A stretch of 64,000 nt of DNA. It comes from Lachnospiraceae bacterium. GTDB lineage: Bacteria; Bacillota; Clostridia; Lachnospirales; Lachnospiraceae. Position numbers and translations under genes: made by a program. Shown here piece by piece: positions 1 through 8,989 of the stretch (within the stretch, counting starts at the first letter, position 1; each line of letters starts with the position of its first letter). A model generated the notes under the pieces. The model searched no databases. It was not told where the DNA came from and saw only the letters and a list, made by a program, of their open reading frames with translations. The stretch spans positions 73,658 through 137,657 of the forward strand of contig SVFO01000006.1 of the NCBI GenBank assembly GCA_015056795.1. The letters run 5' to 3'.

Positions 1-1
1 G

Positions 2-2197
2 CAGGTGAAGCCCTCCGACATGGGAATTGTTGCACTGATGAAAGAGGATCTGTTTCGGGAATACTTCCTTGGAGAAAATGCTTATCACTATTCCATCACC
101 TGTCAGTTCTTTAATTTATTTGAGTATGATGACATCACCGCCGAGAAGGTGGATCAGCTGATGGAAAAGACGATCTACTATACGGAGGAGAGTGGTATCC
201 GTAAGACAATGTCTAAGCCGGAGTATCGCGAGCTTTTAGAGAATTATCTGGCAAAGCGCACGAGAATCGAGGCGGCGCTCTTCATTTTACAGGTTCCCGT
301 CTTGATTTTGCTTTGCGCCTTCCTGTTTATGATCTCTGGTCAGATGTATGACATGGAGAGAAATGAGATTTCTGTTATGAAGAGCCGTGGCGGATCCAGC
401 GGTCAGATGTTTAGGCTCTATCTGTACCAGAGCACGTTCCTGACGCTTCTTGGCGCAGCGGGGGGCATCCCTCTTGGAACGGTATTTTGCAGACTTTTGG
501 GTTCCACTCAGAATTTCCTGGAGTTTAACGTAAGACGTCAGCTCAACGTGAAGTTTGACCAATCGGTATGGAGTTATGCCATTGCAGCCATGGTGGGATG
601 CGTGCTGATCATGACAATCCCTGCGCTGAAGCACAGCCGACTGACCATTGTAAAGCTGAAGCAGTCCAATGCTTTGAGAAAGAGATCCTGGTGGGAGAAG
701 ATTTTTCTCGACGTTATTTTGCTTGGCATTTCCCTGTATGGCTATTACAATTTCTCAAAGAACCAGGGCAGTCTGGCAGCCTCCGTCATGGAGGGACAGA
801 CGCTGGATCCTTTGCTGTACTTAAGCTCTTCCTTATTTATTGTTGGCATGGGTCTTTTGTTCCTGAGACTTCAGCCGATCGTGATCCATCTGATTTATTT
901 GCTGGGCAAGCGCTTCTGGAAGCCTGCCAGCTATGCATCCTTCATGGAGAACGTAAAGAATGGAAGGAAGCAGCAATTCATCATGCTGTTTATGATTTTG
1001 ACCATTTCCCTTGGTATGTATCATGCAGTCGTTGCTAGAACCATTTTGCAGAATGCCAAGGATAACGCAGAGTACTTAGAGCCTGTGGACATTGTCATCA
1101 AGGAGGTTTGGAACAAGGTTCCCTCCAGCACGGACAATCCCACGAATGAGGCGACTGCGGCTTACATGGAACCTGACTATAGTAGATTTGCCTCCATGCC
1201 TGGCGTGGAAGCATACACCAAGGTCTTCCTGGATGAGCGAGGTACCATCAAAACGGTAGACAAGACGCAGTCTGCTTGTACAATTCTTGGAATTCATACG
1301 AAGGAATATGGTACCATTACGAATTTGGATGCGGAGCTGAGCGGCAAGCCTTATCGCGAGTATTTGAATGAACTGGCCGTGGCGCCTGACGGCGTGCTGC
1401 TGTCTGCAAACTTCCGCGACGTATTCGGATTTAAAGTGGGAGATAGCGTCGATTATAAGGATCGCTATGGAACCTTGATTCAGGCAAAGATCGTTGATTT
1501 CTTTGATTATTGGCCTGGTTATGAGCCGACCTCCATCACGGTGGGCGCGGACGGAACGGCACAGAAGCAGAACAACCTTCTCGTGATTGCGAATTTTGCA
1601 ACCATCCAGAAGAATTTGGGCGTTTATCCCTATGAAATTTGGGCGAAGCTGGAGTCTGGCGCGACCTCCGATGCCATTTATGAATGGATCAAGGAGAAGA
1701 ATATTCACGTCGTGAAGTATGCGGATAAGTCCGCTGCCATGAGACAGGTGGTACAGGATCCTCTGCTTCAGGGTACCAACGGCGTGCTGACCATGGGCTT
1801 TATCGTGACGATCATCCTCTGTGCGGTTGGTTATCTGATCTACTGGATCATGTCGATTCGTTCGAGAGAAATGATCTTCGGTGTGCTTCGTGCATGCGGT
1901 ATGCATAAGGGAGAGCTGTTCCACATGCTGATCAATGAGCAGATTTTCTCTGGTGTGCTTTCGATCTTCGCGGGAATTGGCATCGGAACCCTGACGTCGA
2001 GAATGTTCGTGCCCATGCTGCAGACGGCTTATGCGGCCTCCAATCAGGTGCTGCCGATGAAGCTGATCGTGAATCAGACGGACATGAACAGATTGTATCT
2101 GGTGATTGCGGGCGTGATGGCACTTTGTCTGCTGACCCTGATCACGCTGGTATTTAAGATGAATGTTACGAAGGCATTGAAGCTTGGTGAAGAATAA
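2..2197 (+). CDS. FtsX-type ABC transporter permease, 5' end outside window
   Basis: Large integral-membrane subunit of an FtsX/MacB-type ABC transporter, probably exporting or extracting a substrate at the membrane. The frame is open at the window edge, so the start lies upstream; a GTG at 5 is only an internal candidate. About 730 residues are visible. Hydrophobic segments lie near residues 92-112, 145-163 and 192-210 (first FtsX unit), then near 233-250, 273-290 and 322-345, then a soluble domain of about 260 residues, then segments near 610-632, 655-680 and 705-722. That is the two-unit FtsX layout of bacteriocin-exporter-like permeases. Two ATPase genes follow at once on the same strand, the first only 17 bases away, so the three probably form one transporter. 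The substrate cannot be read from the sequence. Confidence 0.85.
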   Translation, partial: QVKPSDMGIVALMKEDLFREYFLGENAYHYSITCQFFNLFEYDDITAEKVDQLMEKTIYYTEESGIRKTMSKPEYRELLENYLAKRTRIEAALFILQVPVLILLCAFLFMISGQMYDMERNEISVMKSRGGSSGQMFRLYLYQSTFLTLLGAAGGIPLGTVFCRLLGSTQNFLEFNVRRQLNVKFDQSVWSYAIAAMVGCVLIMTIPALKHSRLTIVKLKQSNALRKRSWWEKIFLDVILLGISLYGYYNFSKNQGSLAASVMEGQTLDPLLYLSSSLFIVGMGLLFLRLQPIVIHLIYLLGKRFWKPASYASFMENVKNGRKQQFIMLFMILTISLGMYHAVVARTILQNAKDNAEYLEPVDIVIKEVWNKVPSSTDNPTNEATAAYMEPDYSRFASMPGVEAYTKVFLDERGTIKTVDKTQSACTILGIHTKEYGTITNLDAELSGKPYREYLNELAVAPDGVLLSANFRDVFGFKVGDSVDYKDRYGTLIQAKIVDFFDYWPGYEPTSITVGADGTAQKQNNLLVIANFATIQKNLGVYPYEIWAKLESGATSDAIYEWIKEKNIHVVKYADKSAAMRQVVQDPLLQGTNGVLTMGFIVTIILCAVGYLIYWIMSIRSREMIFGVLRACGMHKGELFHMLINEQIFSGVLSIFAGIGIGTLTSRMFVPMLQTAYAASNQVLPMKLIVNQTDMNRLYLVIAGVMALCLLTLITLVFKMNVTKALKLGEE

Positions 2198-2214
2198 GGC
2201 GAAAAGGAGCTAAG

Positions 2215-2919
2215 ATGGAAGAAGATCGCAGCAAAAATTACATCATAGAGATCCAAAACGTCGGGAGAACATTCTCCACGGCCAGCGGAGATTTTCAGGC
2301 GCTGAAGAGCGTGAACGCAAATATTCCTGAAGGAATTCTTACTATATTAAAAGGAAGATCTGGTTCAGGAAAGACGACGCTGCTGAATATCGTTGGCGCG
2401 CTGGACAATCCCACGACGGGACGGGTCATAATCGACGGGCAGGACGTCAGCAAGTTAAGCGCCTTCCAAAAGGAGAAGCTACGCCGGAAGAAGATTGGGT
2501 TTGTCTTCCAGTCCGTGTCCTTGATTCCCAGCATGAATGCCTTCCAGAACGTGGAGTTTTCCATGAGAATGGCGGGGATTAAGGGAGATCACAAGAAGCG
2601 CGTGGAGGAATGCCTGAAGATGGTAGGCCTAGGAAGCCGTATGCATCACATGCCGTCGGAGATGTCCGGTGGTGAGCAGCAGCGTGTGGCCATCGCAAGA
2701 GCCATCGCACACAGCCCGAGCATTATCCTTGCGGACGAGCCCACGGCAGAACTGGACAGTGCCATGGCGGCAGAGGTGACCAAGCTTTTCCAGGAAATGA
2801 CGAAGCGTGAGCATGTGACCATCGTGATGACCACGCATGACGTCGGACTGATGGATGCCGGCGACATGGTCATTGAGCTGGAAAACGGAGTGCAGATCTC
2901 GCAGCAAGCCGACGCTTAA
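2215..2919 (+). CDS. ABC transporter ATP-binding protein (LolD/MacB type)
   Basis: Cytoplasmic ATPase of 234 residues that should energise the preceding FtsX-type permease. Walker A is GRSGSGKTT near residue 46, the signature is MSGGEQQR, and Walker B is IILADEPT followed by a switch histidine in TTHD. The length and the early Q-loop (VFQSVSLIPSM) match the LolD/MacB family. It starts at an ATG after AAAAGGAGC, 17 bases behind the permease stop. A second ATPase follows 16 bases later, so the transporter may use a heterodimer of ATPases. The ligand is unknown. Confidence 0.9.
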   Translation: MEEDRSKNYIIEIQNVGRTFSTASGDFQALKSVNANIPEGILTILKGRSGSGKTTLLNIVGALDNPTTGRVIIDGQDVSKLSAFQKEKLRRKKIGFVFQSVSLIPSMNAFQNVEFSMRMAGIKGDHKKRVEECLKMVGLGSRMHHMPSEMSGGEQQRVAIARAIAHSPSIILADEPTAELDSAMAAEVTKLFQEMTKREHVTIVMTTHDVGLMDAGDMVIELENGVQISQQADA

Positions 2920-2935
2920 GTGTTTGGAGGACGAA

Positions 2936-3859
2936 ATGGCTGAGAATATGATACAGGCGGACGGCCTGGTAAAGATTTATAAGACAAAACAGACAGAGGT
3001 ACTGGCGCTGCAGGGCCTGGACCTGACCGTGGAGGAGGGCGAGCTGACGGCGCTGATTGGTAACAGCGGAAGCGGTAAGTCGACCTTCCTCAACATGATC
3101 GGCGGCCTGGATCGCCCGAGCGCAGGTTCCCTTCTCGTGGGCGGAAAGAACCTGTTTACCATGACGGAGAAGGATCTCGTGGTTTATAAGCGCGACACGG
3201 TTGGCTTTGTGTGGCAGAATAACGGACGTAATCTACTCCCTTATCTGACAGCCTTCGAGAACGTCATGCTTCCCATGCATCTGGCGAGTGGAAGAAAGAA
3301 GCGTGAGAAGGCGCTGGAGCTGTTGGAGCGCGTGGGCATGTCCCACAAGAAGCACAGCAGACTGAACATGCTTTCTGGTGGTGAACAGCAGAGAATTGCC
3401 ATTGCGATTGCCCTGGCAAATTCCCCCAAGCTTCTTTTGGCGGACGAGCCTACCGGTAGCGTCGATCCCATGACTGCAAATTATATTTTCGACCTGTTTA
3501 CGGAGCTGAACAAGGAGGGTCAGACCATCCTGATCGTAACCCATGACGTGGCACTTTCGAAGAAGGTAAAGCGTGTGGTGGCCATCAGGGATGGAAAGAT
3601 CAGCAGTGAGCGTATCCTGAAGGAGAGCTATGCGGATCGTCTGAAGGAGGTATCCGTCGACTGGAGAAATGAGGATACGCAGGAAGAGTACGTGGTCATG
3701 GATAAGGCAGGCCGCGTTCAGATTCCCAGGGAACTGCTGGACGAGCTTAACCTTTCCGGAAACAAGTTAAAGCTGGAAATGAAGGATGGCAAGATCATTA
3801 TTACCTCTCCTGAGGAGGAAAAAGTCGAAAAATCTGAAGAAGAAATGCAGCTTTCTTAA
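2936..3859 (+). CDS. ABC transporter ATP-binding protein with C-terminal AbrB-like domain
   Basis: Second ATPase of the FtsX-type transporter, 307 residues from the ATG at 2936, which follows TTTGGAGGACGAA. An upstream in-frame ATG at 2855 lies inside the previous gene and lacks a comparable ribosome site. Walker A is GNSGSGKST, the signature LSGGEQQR and Walker B LLLADEPT. The usual domain ends near residue 225; about 80 residues are added. Within them, near residues 255-300, the run [15 protein letters not shown] followed by a GKIIITSP strand matches the swapped-hairpin SpoVT/AbrB fold (compare AGRVxIPxExR). The tail ends in a charged Glu/Lys run. AbrB domains dimerise and often bind DNA, so the domain could pair the ATPases or couple transport to regulation. 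That role is inference; the domain call rests on motif likeness. Confidence 0.85.
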   Translation: MAENMIQADGLVKIYKTKQTEVLALQGLDLTVEEGELTALIGNSGSGKSTFLNMIGGLDRPSAGSLLVGGKNLFTMTEKDLVVYKRDTVGFVWQNNGRNLLPYLTAFENVMLPMHLASGRKKREKALELLERVGMSHKKHSRLNMLSGGEQQRIAIAIALANSPKLLLADEPTGSVDPMTANYIFDLFTELNKEGQTILIVTHDVALSKKVKRVVAIRDGKISSERILKESYADRLKEVSVDWRNEDTQEEYVVMDKAGRVQIPRELLDELNLSGNKLKLEMKDGKIIITSPEEEKVEKSEEEMQLS

Positions 3860-3927
3860 TTATTTATGAATTTTGGCTAATTTTTTCAAAAAGTCATTTG
3901 ACAAATATTGCGATTTCCAAAATGTGG

Positions 3928-3980
3928 AAAAAAAAGCGGCCTTCTGTGGTAAAAACAGACAAAAAAAGGGCCGTTTTTTT
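3928..3980 (+). terminator. Rho-independent terminator, probably bidirectional
   Basis: CGGCC at 3937-3941 pairs with GGCCG at 3969-3973, and the flanking A-run pairs with a T-run of seven, with one bulged base. It lies about 70 bases after the second ATPase gene and separates that operon from the saccharide operon. Confidence 0.7.
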
Positions 3981-4108
3981 GGTGAGAGCAAAAAATGAAG
4001 GATTTTTGAAGTGACTTGGATAGGAAAAAGTGTCCAATGTGCATAAGAAAAAAGCGCTTTCATTGGTGGAAATAAGCAAGATGTATTTTGCAAATGGCAA
4101 GATTTAGG

Positions 4109-4138
4109 GAGACATTATGCAAGTTGAACAGTTATAAT
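4109..4138 (+). promoter_or_regulatory. Candidate sigma-A promoter of the saccharide operon
   Basis: A perfect TATAAT at 4133-4138 lies 18 bases after GAGACA (4109-4114), which keeps four of six -35 consensus bases. The start codon at 4191 gives a leader of about 45 bases with an AGGAGG site. It comes right after a terminator, so it probably drives the operon that starts with the binding protein. Confidence 0.55.
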
Positions 4139-4190
4139 ATCAATTATGAAGGGGACTATCTCTATTTTTCTAGAACTCTAGGAGGCATGT

Positions 4191-7124
4191 ATGAAGGACT
4201 CTGTGAAGAAACTGTTAATTTTTGTGGGCGTAATCGCAGCTTTTGTTGTATTTTGCCTGCTCTTGAACCTCAGGGGTACCAAGGACTTTCATGAGAAATA
4301 TGAAGGCCATAACCTCGACATTGACGTTACGGGTGCCGCACGTACTGGTACGTACTCTGGCTATCTGAGGGATCATGCAGGTGCGAGCACGCCAAAGACC
4401 GACGTGGAAGTGAGTCTTTATGACTACGCGACCGAAGTGGGCAAGGCTGAGGTTGTCAGCAACTATAGCGGAGAGAGCCAGGCACTTTTGACGGATGCCG
4501 GTTCCACCGTTACTTGGAAGGTTGACGTACCCCAGGCTGGCTTCTACAACATTTACTTGGAGTATCTGCTCCCTCAGTCCAGAGGCGTTGCTGCAGAGCG
4601 TTCCGTTTTGATCAACGGAGAGCTTCCTTTTGACGACGCTGGAAATATGGTGTTCAGCCGTATTTGGACCGATGGCGGTGAAAAGAGAGTGGACAACCAG
4701 GGGAACGAGATTCGTCCCACGCAGGTAGAAATCTATGATTGGCAGGGCGCATACTGCAAGGACAGCATGGGCTATATTGCTGACCCCTATGAATTCTATT
4801 TTGAGCAGGGCGAGAATACTGTTTCTTTCGTTGCAGTCAACGAGCCCATGGTGCTGAGAAAGATTAAGCTCTCTGCAATCAAGGAGATTAAGTCCTATGC
4901 AGAGTATGCGGCATCTCTTCCTGCAGTAAACCCCAGCAGCGTTGGACTTACTTTAAATGAAGTGATCGAGGGTGAGGATTCCGTACGTCGTTCTGAATCT
5001 TCCCTGTATGCAAAATATGATCGCTCATCTGCAACCACCAGTCCCTATAGCGTAACCAAGACCATTTTGAACTATACCGGCGGCGACGCATGGAAGTCCG
5101 CAGGCCAGTGGATTGAATGGGATATTAACGTGCCTGAAACTGGATATTATCACATCACCGTTAAGGGTCGTCAGAACTACTCCAGAGGTAGCGTATCTGG
5201 TCGTATGCTGATGATCGACGGAGAAGTTCCTTTTAAAGAAGTAAAAGAAATCGCATTTGATTATCAGAACGATTGGGAGTGCAAGACCCTCGGTAATGAC
5301 GATGGTCCCTTCAACTTCTATCTGACCGCTGGTAAGCATACCCTTCGCCTTGAGGCAACCCTCGGCGAGGTAGGTAAGGTTCTGGAGGAGCTTGAGGACT
5401 GTACCTTCCGCCTAAACAAGATTTACAGAACGATTCTGGTTTACACCGGCGCAACGCCTGATAAGTACAGAGATTATAAGATTCAGAACGTATATCCCGA
5501 GAGCATTCTTGCAATGGAGCTCGAGGCAAGACGTCTTTACAAGGCCGTAGATGACATGGTTGCCATTTCTGGTCAGAAGGCCAGCCAGATTGCAACGGCG
5601 CAGACCCTTGCAACCCAGCTGGAAAGATTTGTAGATAAGCCTGAGAAGATTACGACTGAGTTCACAAACTTCAAGGATAACATTACCGCACTCGGTACCT
5701 CCATCCTGGAGCTCTCCGAAATCAGACTTGACGTAGACTACATCAGAGTGGCTGGTACGGATGCAAAGGTTAAGAAGGACAAGTCCAACTTCTTCAAGAA
5801 TACCGGACATGAAATTAAGTCCTTCGTTGCTTCCTTCTTCGTAGATTACGAAGCAGTCGGCGACGTATATGACGAGAATGCAAAAGGTGACGACAAGCCC
5901 CTCAAGGTTTGGGTGCTGACTGGTCGTGACCAAGGTACGATCATGAAGGCGTTGGTCGATGAAGAGTTTACTCCTCAGACCGGAATTAAGGTTAACGTAC
6001 AGACCGTACAGGCTGCAGCGGTACTGAATGCGGTAATGGCAGGAAGAGGCCCTGATGTTCTCCTTTCCATCGGTGGTGACCAGCCTGTCAACTACGCACT
6101 CCGTGGTTCCGCAGTTGACCTGACGAAGTTTGATGGATTTGAAGAAGTATTCTCCAACTTCACTCCTAGTTCCTACGCACAGTACTCCCTGGACGGCGCC
6201 GTATACGGCATGCCCGAGACCCAGACCTTCAACGTACTGTTCTATCGTAAGGACATCCTGGAGGAGCTGGAACTGGAAGTACCCAATACCTGGAAGGAAC
6301 TGATCGAGATGTTCCCGACCATTCAGGGTAACAACATGAACATTGGTATGCCGAGTGCAGCTGGTACGGCAACGACTGGTAGCGGCGGCGACCTGAACCT
6401 GTACTTCACGATGCTGTATCAGTATGGCGGTGACCTTTATAATGAAAAGGGAACCAAGACCATCGTAAATGATGACGCAGGCGTAGATGCATTCGCTGAT
6501 TACGTGAAGTTCTACAATGACTATGGATGTCCTACCGTTTACGACTTCGCGAGCCGTTTCCGTTCCGGCGAAATGCCCATCGCAGTTGCAAACTATGGTA
6601 TGTACAATACCTTGATGGTATCCGCTCCCGAAATCAGAGGTCTCTGGGACTTCACCCTTGTTCCCGGTACTGAGAAGACGGATGAGTACGGCAAGACCTG
6701 GATCGATCGTTCCGACTGTATCGTTGGCGCAGCATCCATGATTCTTCCTTCTGACGATGCGACGGAACAGAAGGCATGGGAGTTCTTCAAGTGGTGGGGC
6801 GCAACCAACACGCAGGTGAAATTCGGTAGAGAGATGGAAGCTCTGCTGGGTGCATCCGCAAGATATGCTACCGCAAACAAGAACGCATTTGCACAGCTGG
6901 CATGGTCTCAGCACGCAATCGAGGTTCTGACGGATCAGTGGGAGCAGACGGTTGGTATCAGAGAGGTTCCCGGTGGATACTATACTGGACGTCACTTGAC
7001 CAACGCAGTTCGTAAGTGTATCAACGAGAAGGCAGATCCGAGAGAGACCATTTTGGACTACTCGATCTTAATAAATGAAGAGCTGACCAAGAAGCGTAAA
7101 GAGTTTGGTCTGCCGCTGGAGTAA
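4191..7124 (+). CDS. Sugar ABC transporter substrate-binding protein with N-terminal carbohydrate-binding-like modules
   Basis: Extracellular substrate-binding protein of 977 residues, over twice the usual 400-450. It starts at an ATG after TCTAGGAGGCATGT. Residues 5-25 form one hydrophobic segment, with no lipobox cysteine, so it is probably an uncleaved anchor. Residues of about 75-210 and 255-395 look like two related beta-sandwich modules: each contains a W/I-x-V-P-x-x-G-x-Y motif (WKVDVPQAGFYNIY and WDINVPETGYYHIT) as in CBM6/CBM35-like domains. A helical stretch covers about 430-520. From about 565 to the end it is a family 1 solute-binding protein. Two permease genes follow at 12 and 1 base spacing. 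It probably presents captured saccharide directly to the importer. The polymer bound is not readable. Confidence 0.85.
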   Translation: MKDSVKKLLIFVGVIAAFVVFCLLLNLRGTKDFHEKYEGHNLDIDVTGAARTGTYSGYLRDHAGASTPKTDVEVSLYDYATEVGKAEVVSNYSGESQALLTDAGSTVTWKVDVPQAGFYNIYLEYLLPQSRGVAAERSVLINGELPFDDAGNMVFSRIWTDGGEKRVDNQGNEIRPTQVEIYDWQGAYCKDSMGYIADPYEFYFEQGENTVSFVAVNEPMVLRKIKLSAIKEIKSYAEYAASLPAVNPSSVGLTLNEVIEGEDSVRRSESSLYAKYDRSSATTSPYSVTKTILNYTGGDAWKSAGQWIEWDINVPETGYYHITVKGRQNYSRGSVSGRMLMIDGEVPFKEVKEIAFDYQNDWECKTLGNDDGPFNFYLTAGKHTLRLEATLGEVGKVLEELEDCTFRLNKIYRTILVYTGATPDKYRDYKIQNVYPESILAMELEARRLYKAVDDMVAISGQKASQIATAQTLATQLERFVDKPEKITTEFTNFKDNITALGTSILELSEIRLDVDYIRVAGTDAKVKKDKSNFFKNTGHEIKSFVASFFVDYEAVGDVYDENAKGDDKPLKVWVLTGRDQGTIMKALVDEEFTPQTGIKVNVQTVQAAAVLNAVMAGRGPDVLLSIGGDQPVNYALRGSAVDLTKFDGFEEVFSNFTPSSYAQYSLDGAVYGMPETQTFNVLFYRKDILEELELEVPNTWKELIEMFPTIQGNNMNIGMPSAAGTATTGSGGDLNLYFTMLYQYGGDLYNEKGTKTIVNDDAGVDAFADYVKFYNDYGCPTVYDFASRFRSGEMPIAVANYGMYNTLMVSAPEIRGLWDFTLVPGTEKTDEYGKTWIDRSDCIVGAASMILPSDDATEQKAWEFFKWWGATNTQVKFGREMEALLGASARYATANKNAFAQLAWSQHAIEVLTDQWEQTVGIREVPGGYYTGRHLTNAVRKCINEKADPRETILDYSILINEELTKKRKEFGLPLE

Positions 7125-7136
7125 GGAGAGTGAAGC

Positions 7137-8078
7137 ATGAGTAGCAAATATTTTGACAAATACGTCACCTTGCGAAAGCATAACGCAAAGGTGGCATGGA
7201 AAAAGGCCAAGATCAGTAAAATGTGTTATCTGTTCCTGGCACCCTATGCGATATTGTTCACCATGTTTTATATCCTTCCGGTGATCAATTCCATTTTCTT
7301 CAGCTTTACGTATTACAACATTTTGGAGCCGGCAAGATTCATCGGCATCCACAACTACGTTAGCCTGATCCTGGAGGACGACGTCTTCCTGATCGGCGTA
7401 AAGAACACGTTCATGATCGCCATCATCACAGGTCCTTTGGGATACATCTTAAGCTTCCTGTTTGCATGGCTGATTAATGAGTTACCGAGATGGATTCGTG
7501 CAGTCACAATCGTTATCTTCTACGCACCTTCCATTTCGGGTACCCTGTACACGATCTTCACGATCCTGTTCAGAGGTGACTACTACGGCCCCGTCAATTC
7601 CTTCCTAATCAACTGGGGAATCATCGATGCGCCGATCCTGTGGTTCAACGATCCGAGATACATGCTTCCGATCTGTATGGTCATCATCCTTTGGATGAGC
7701 TTGGGAGCTGGATTCCTTTCCTTCGTTGCAGGTCTGCAGGGTATTGACGGATCCCAGTACGAAGCAGGTTACATGGATGGCGTCAAGAACAGATGGCAGG
7801 AGCTTTGGTACATCACCCTGCCGAACATGAAGCCCATGCTGATGTTCGGTGCGGTTATGACCATCACCAGTTCCTTCGGTGTCTGCGACGTGACCATGGC
7901 ACTCTGTGGATATCCTAGTACCGACTACGCCGCACGTACGATCGTAACACACTTGTTCGACTATGGTTTTTCCAGATTTGAAATGGGTTATGCCTGTGCA
8001 ATTGCAACCATGTTGTTCTTGATTATGATCTTGTGTAACAAAGCAATCCAAAGTCTGTTGAGAAGAGTAGGAACCTGA
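7137..8078 (+). CDS. Sugar ABC transporter permease (MalF/UgpA type)
   Basis: Integral-membrane subunit of 313 residues of a carbohydrate uptake ABC transporter. Six hydrophobic segments are visible after a basic cytoplasmic N-terminus. The EAA loop, which contacts the ATPase, reads EAGYMDGVKNRWQELW then ITLPNMKP near residues 210-240. It lies 12 bases after the modular binding protein and one base before the partner permease. No sugar-importer ATPase is encoded in this operon, so it must borrow one, as MsmX-dependent importers do; the gene at 46276 is a candidate. Confidence 0.9.
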   Translation: MSSKYFDKYVTLRKHNAKVAWKKAKISKMCYLFLAPYAILFTMFYILPVINSIFFSFTYYNILEPARFIGIHNYVSLILEDDVFLIGVKNTFMIAIITGPLGYILSFLFAWLINELPRWIRAVTIVIFYAPSISGTLYTIFTILFRGDYYGPVNSFLINWGIIDAPILWFNDPRYMLPICMVIILWMSLGAGFLSFVAGLQGIDGSQYEAGYMDGVKNRWQELWYITLPNMKPMLMFGAVMTITSSFGVCDVTMALCGYPSTDYAARTIVTHLFDYGFSRFEMGYACAIATMLFLIMILCNKAIQSLLRRVGT

Positions 8079-8079
8079 T

Positions 8080-8973
8080 ATGAGCAAAAAAGAAAAAGAA
8101 ACCGAAGTTGTAAAACATCATTTGATCCAAAGAAGAAAACCCAATCGTTCCATCGGTGGAGACATTGGAGTTTACGTATTTCTGTTCTTGGTCGGACTCG
8201 CCATGATCTATCCTTTGGTATTTGCCATTAACATGGCATTAAAGCCCATGGATGAGCTGTTCATGTTCCCGCCCAAGCTGTTTGCGCGGAACCCGACACT
8301 TGATAATTTCTCGGACTTGTTCGTAAATATGAGTAAGTCCACAGTAGCCTTCAGCCGCTATGTATTCAATACTGTGTTTATTACGGCAGTGGGAACCGCT
8401 GGACACCTTCTGGTTGCATCCATGGGTGCATTCGTGTTGGCAAAGTATGAGTTCCCTGGAAACCAAACATTCTTTAAACTGGTTACGACGGCAATGATGT
8501 TCACTGGTTACGTTACCCAGATCCCTAACTACATCATCATCAGTAAGTTGGGTTGGGTTGATACCTTCTGGGCATGTATCATTCCCGCATTTGCATTCCC
8601 AATGGGCTTCTTCCTTATGAAGCAGTTCATGGAAGGTCTTCCCAGCACTCTGATCGAGGCTGCAAAGATCGACGGTGCAAGTGAGTGGAGAGTGTTCACA
8701 AGAATCGTTATGCCGAACGTTAAGCCGGCATGGCTGACCATGATCATCTATTCCGTTCAGGCGCTGTGGAACAACCAGCAGGCAACCTTCATCTTCTCCG
8801 AGGAAAAGAAGACGCTGGTATATGCGCTGAACCAGATCCTTGGCGGTGGTATCGCCAGAACCGGTCAGGCACAGGCCGTACTGATCATCGTTATCGCCGT
8901 ACCTATTACGATCTTCATGTTTACGGAAAGCCAGATCCTTGAGACCATGGCAAGCTCAGGCCTGAAGGATTGA
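8080..8973 (+). CDS. Carbohydrate ABC transporter permease (MalG/UgpE type)
   Basis: Second permease of the importer, 297 residues, starting one base after the first permease stop. Six hydrophobic segments are visible. The EAA loop is EAAKIDGASEWRVF then IVMPNVKP near residues 190-220, typical of MalG-like proteins. It ends in a hydrophilic tail (SSGLKD) much like that of the second MalG-like gene in this operon (SSGIKM at 15986), so the two permease pairs are probably distant duplicates. The NHL-repeat gene follows after 16 bases. Confidence 0.9.
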   Translation: MSKKEKETEVVKHHLIQRRKPNRSIGGDIGVYVFLFLVGLAMIYPLVFAINMALKPMDELFMFPPKLFARNPTLDNFSDLFVNMSKSTVAFSRYVFNTVFITAVGTAGHLLVASMGAFVLAKYEFPGNQTFFKLVTTAMMFTGYVTQIPNYIIISKLGWVDTFWACIIPAFAFPMGFFLMKQFMEGLPSTLIEAAKIDGASEWRVFTRIVMPNVKPAWLTMIIYSVQALWNNQQATFIFSEEKKTLVYALNQILGGGIARTGQAQAVLIIVIAVPITIFMFTESQILETMASSGLKD

Positions 8974-8989
8974 TGGGAGGAGAGGTTAT

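Noticed and set aside
5412-6995. A 527-codon antisense open frame opposite the modular binding protein
   Set aside because: It is a shadow of the strongly biased codon use of the sense gene. It has no ribosome site and a composition unlike any protein family.
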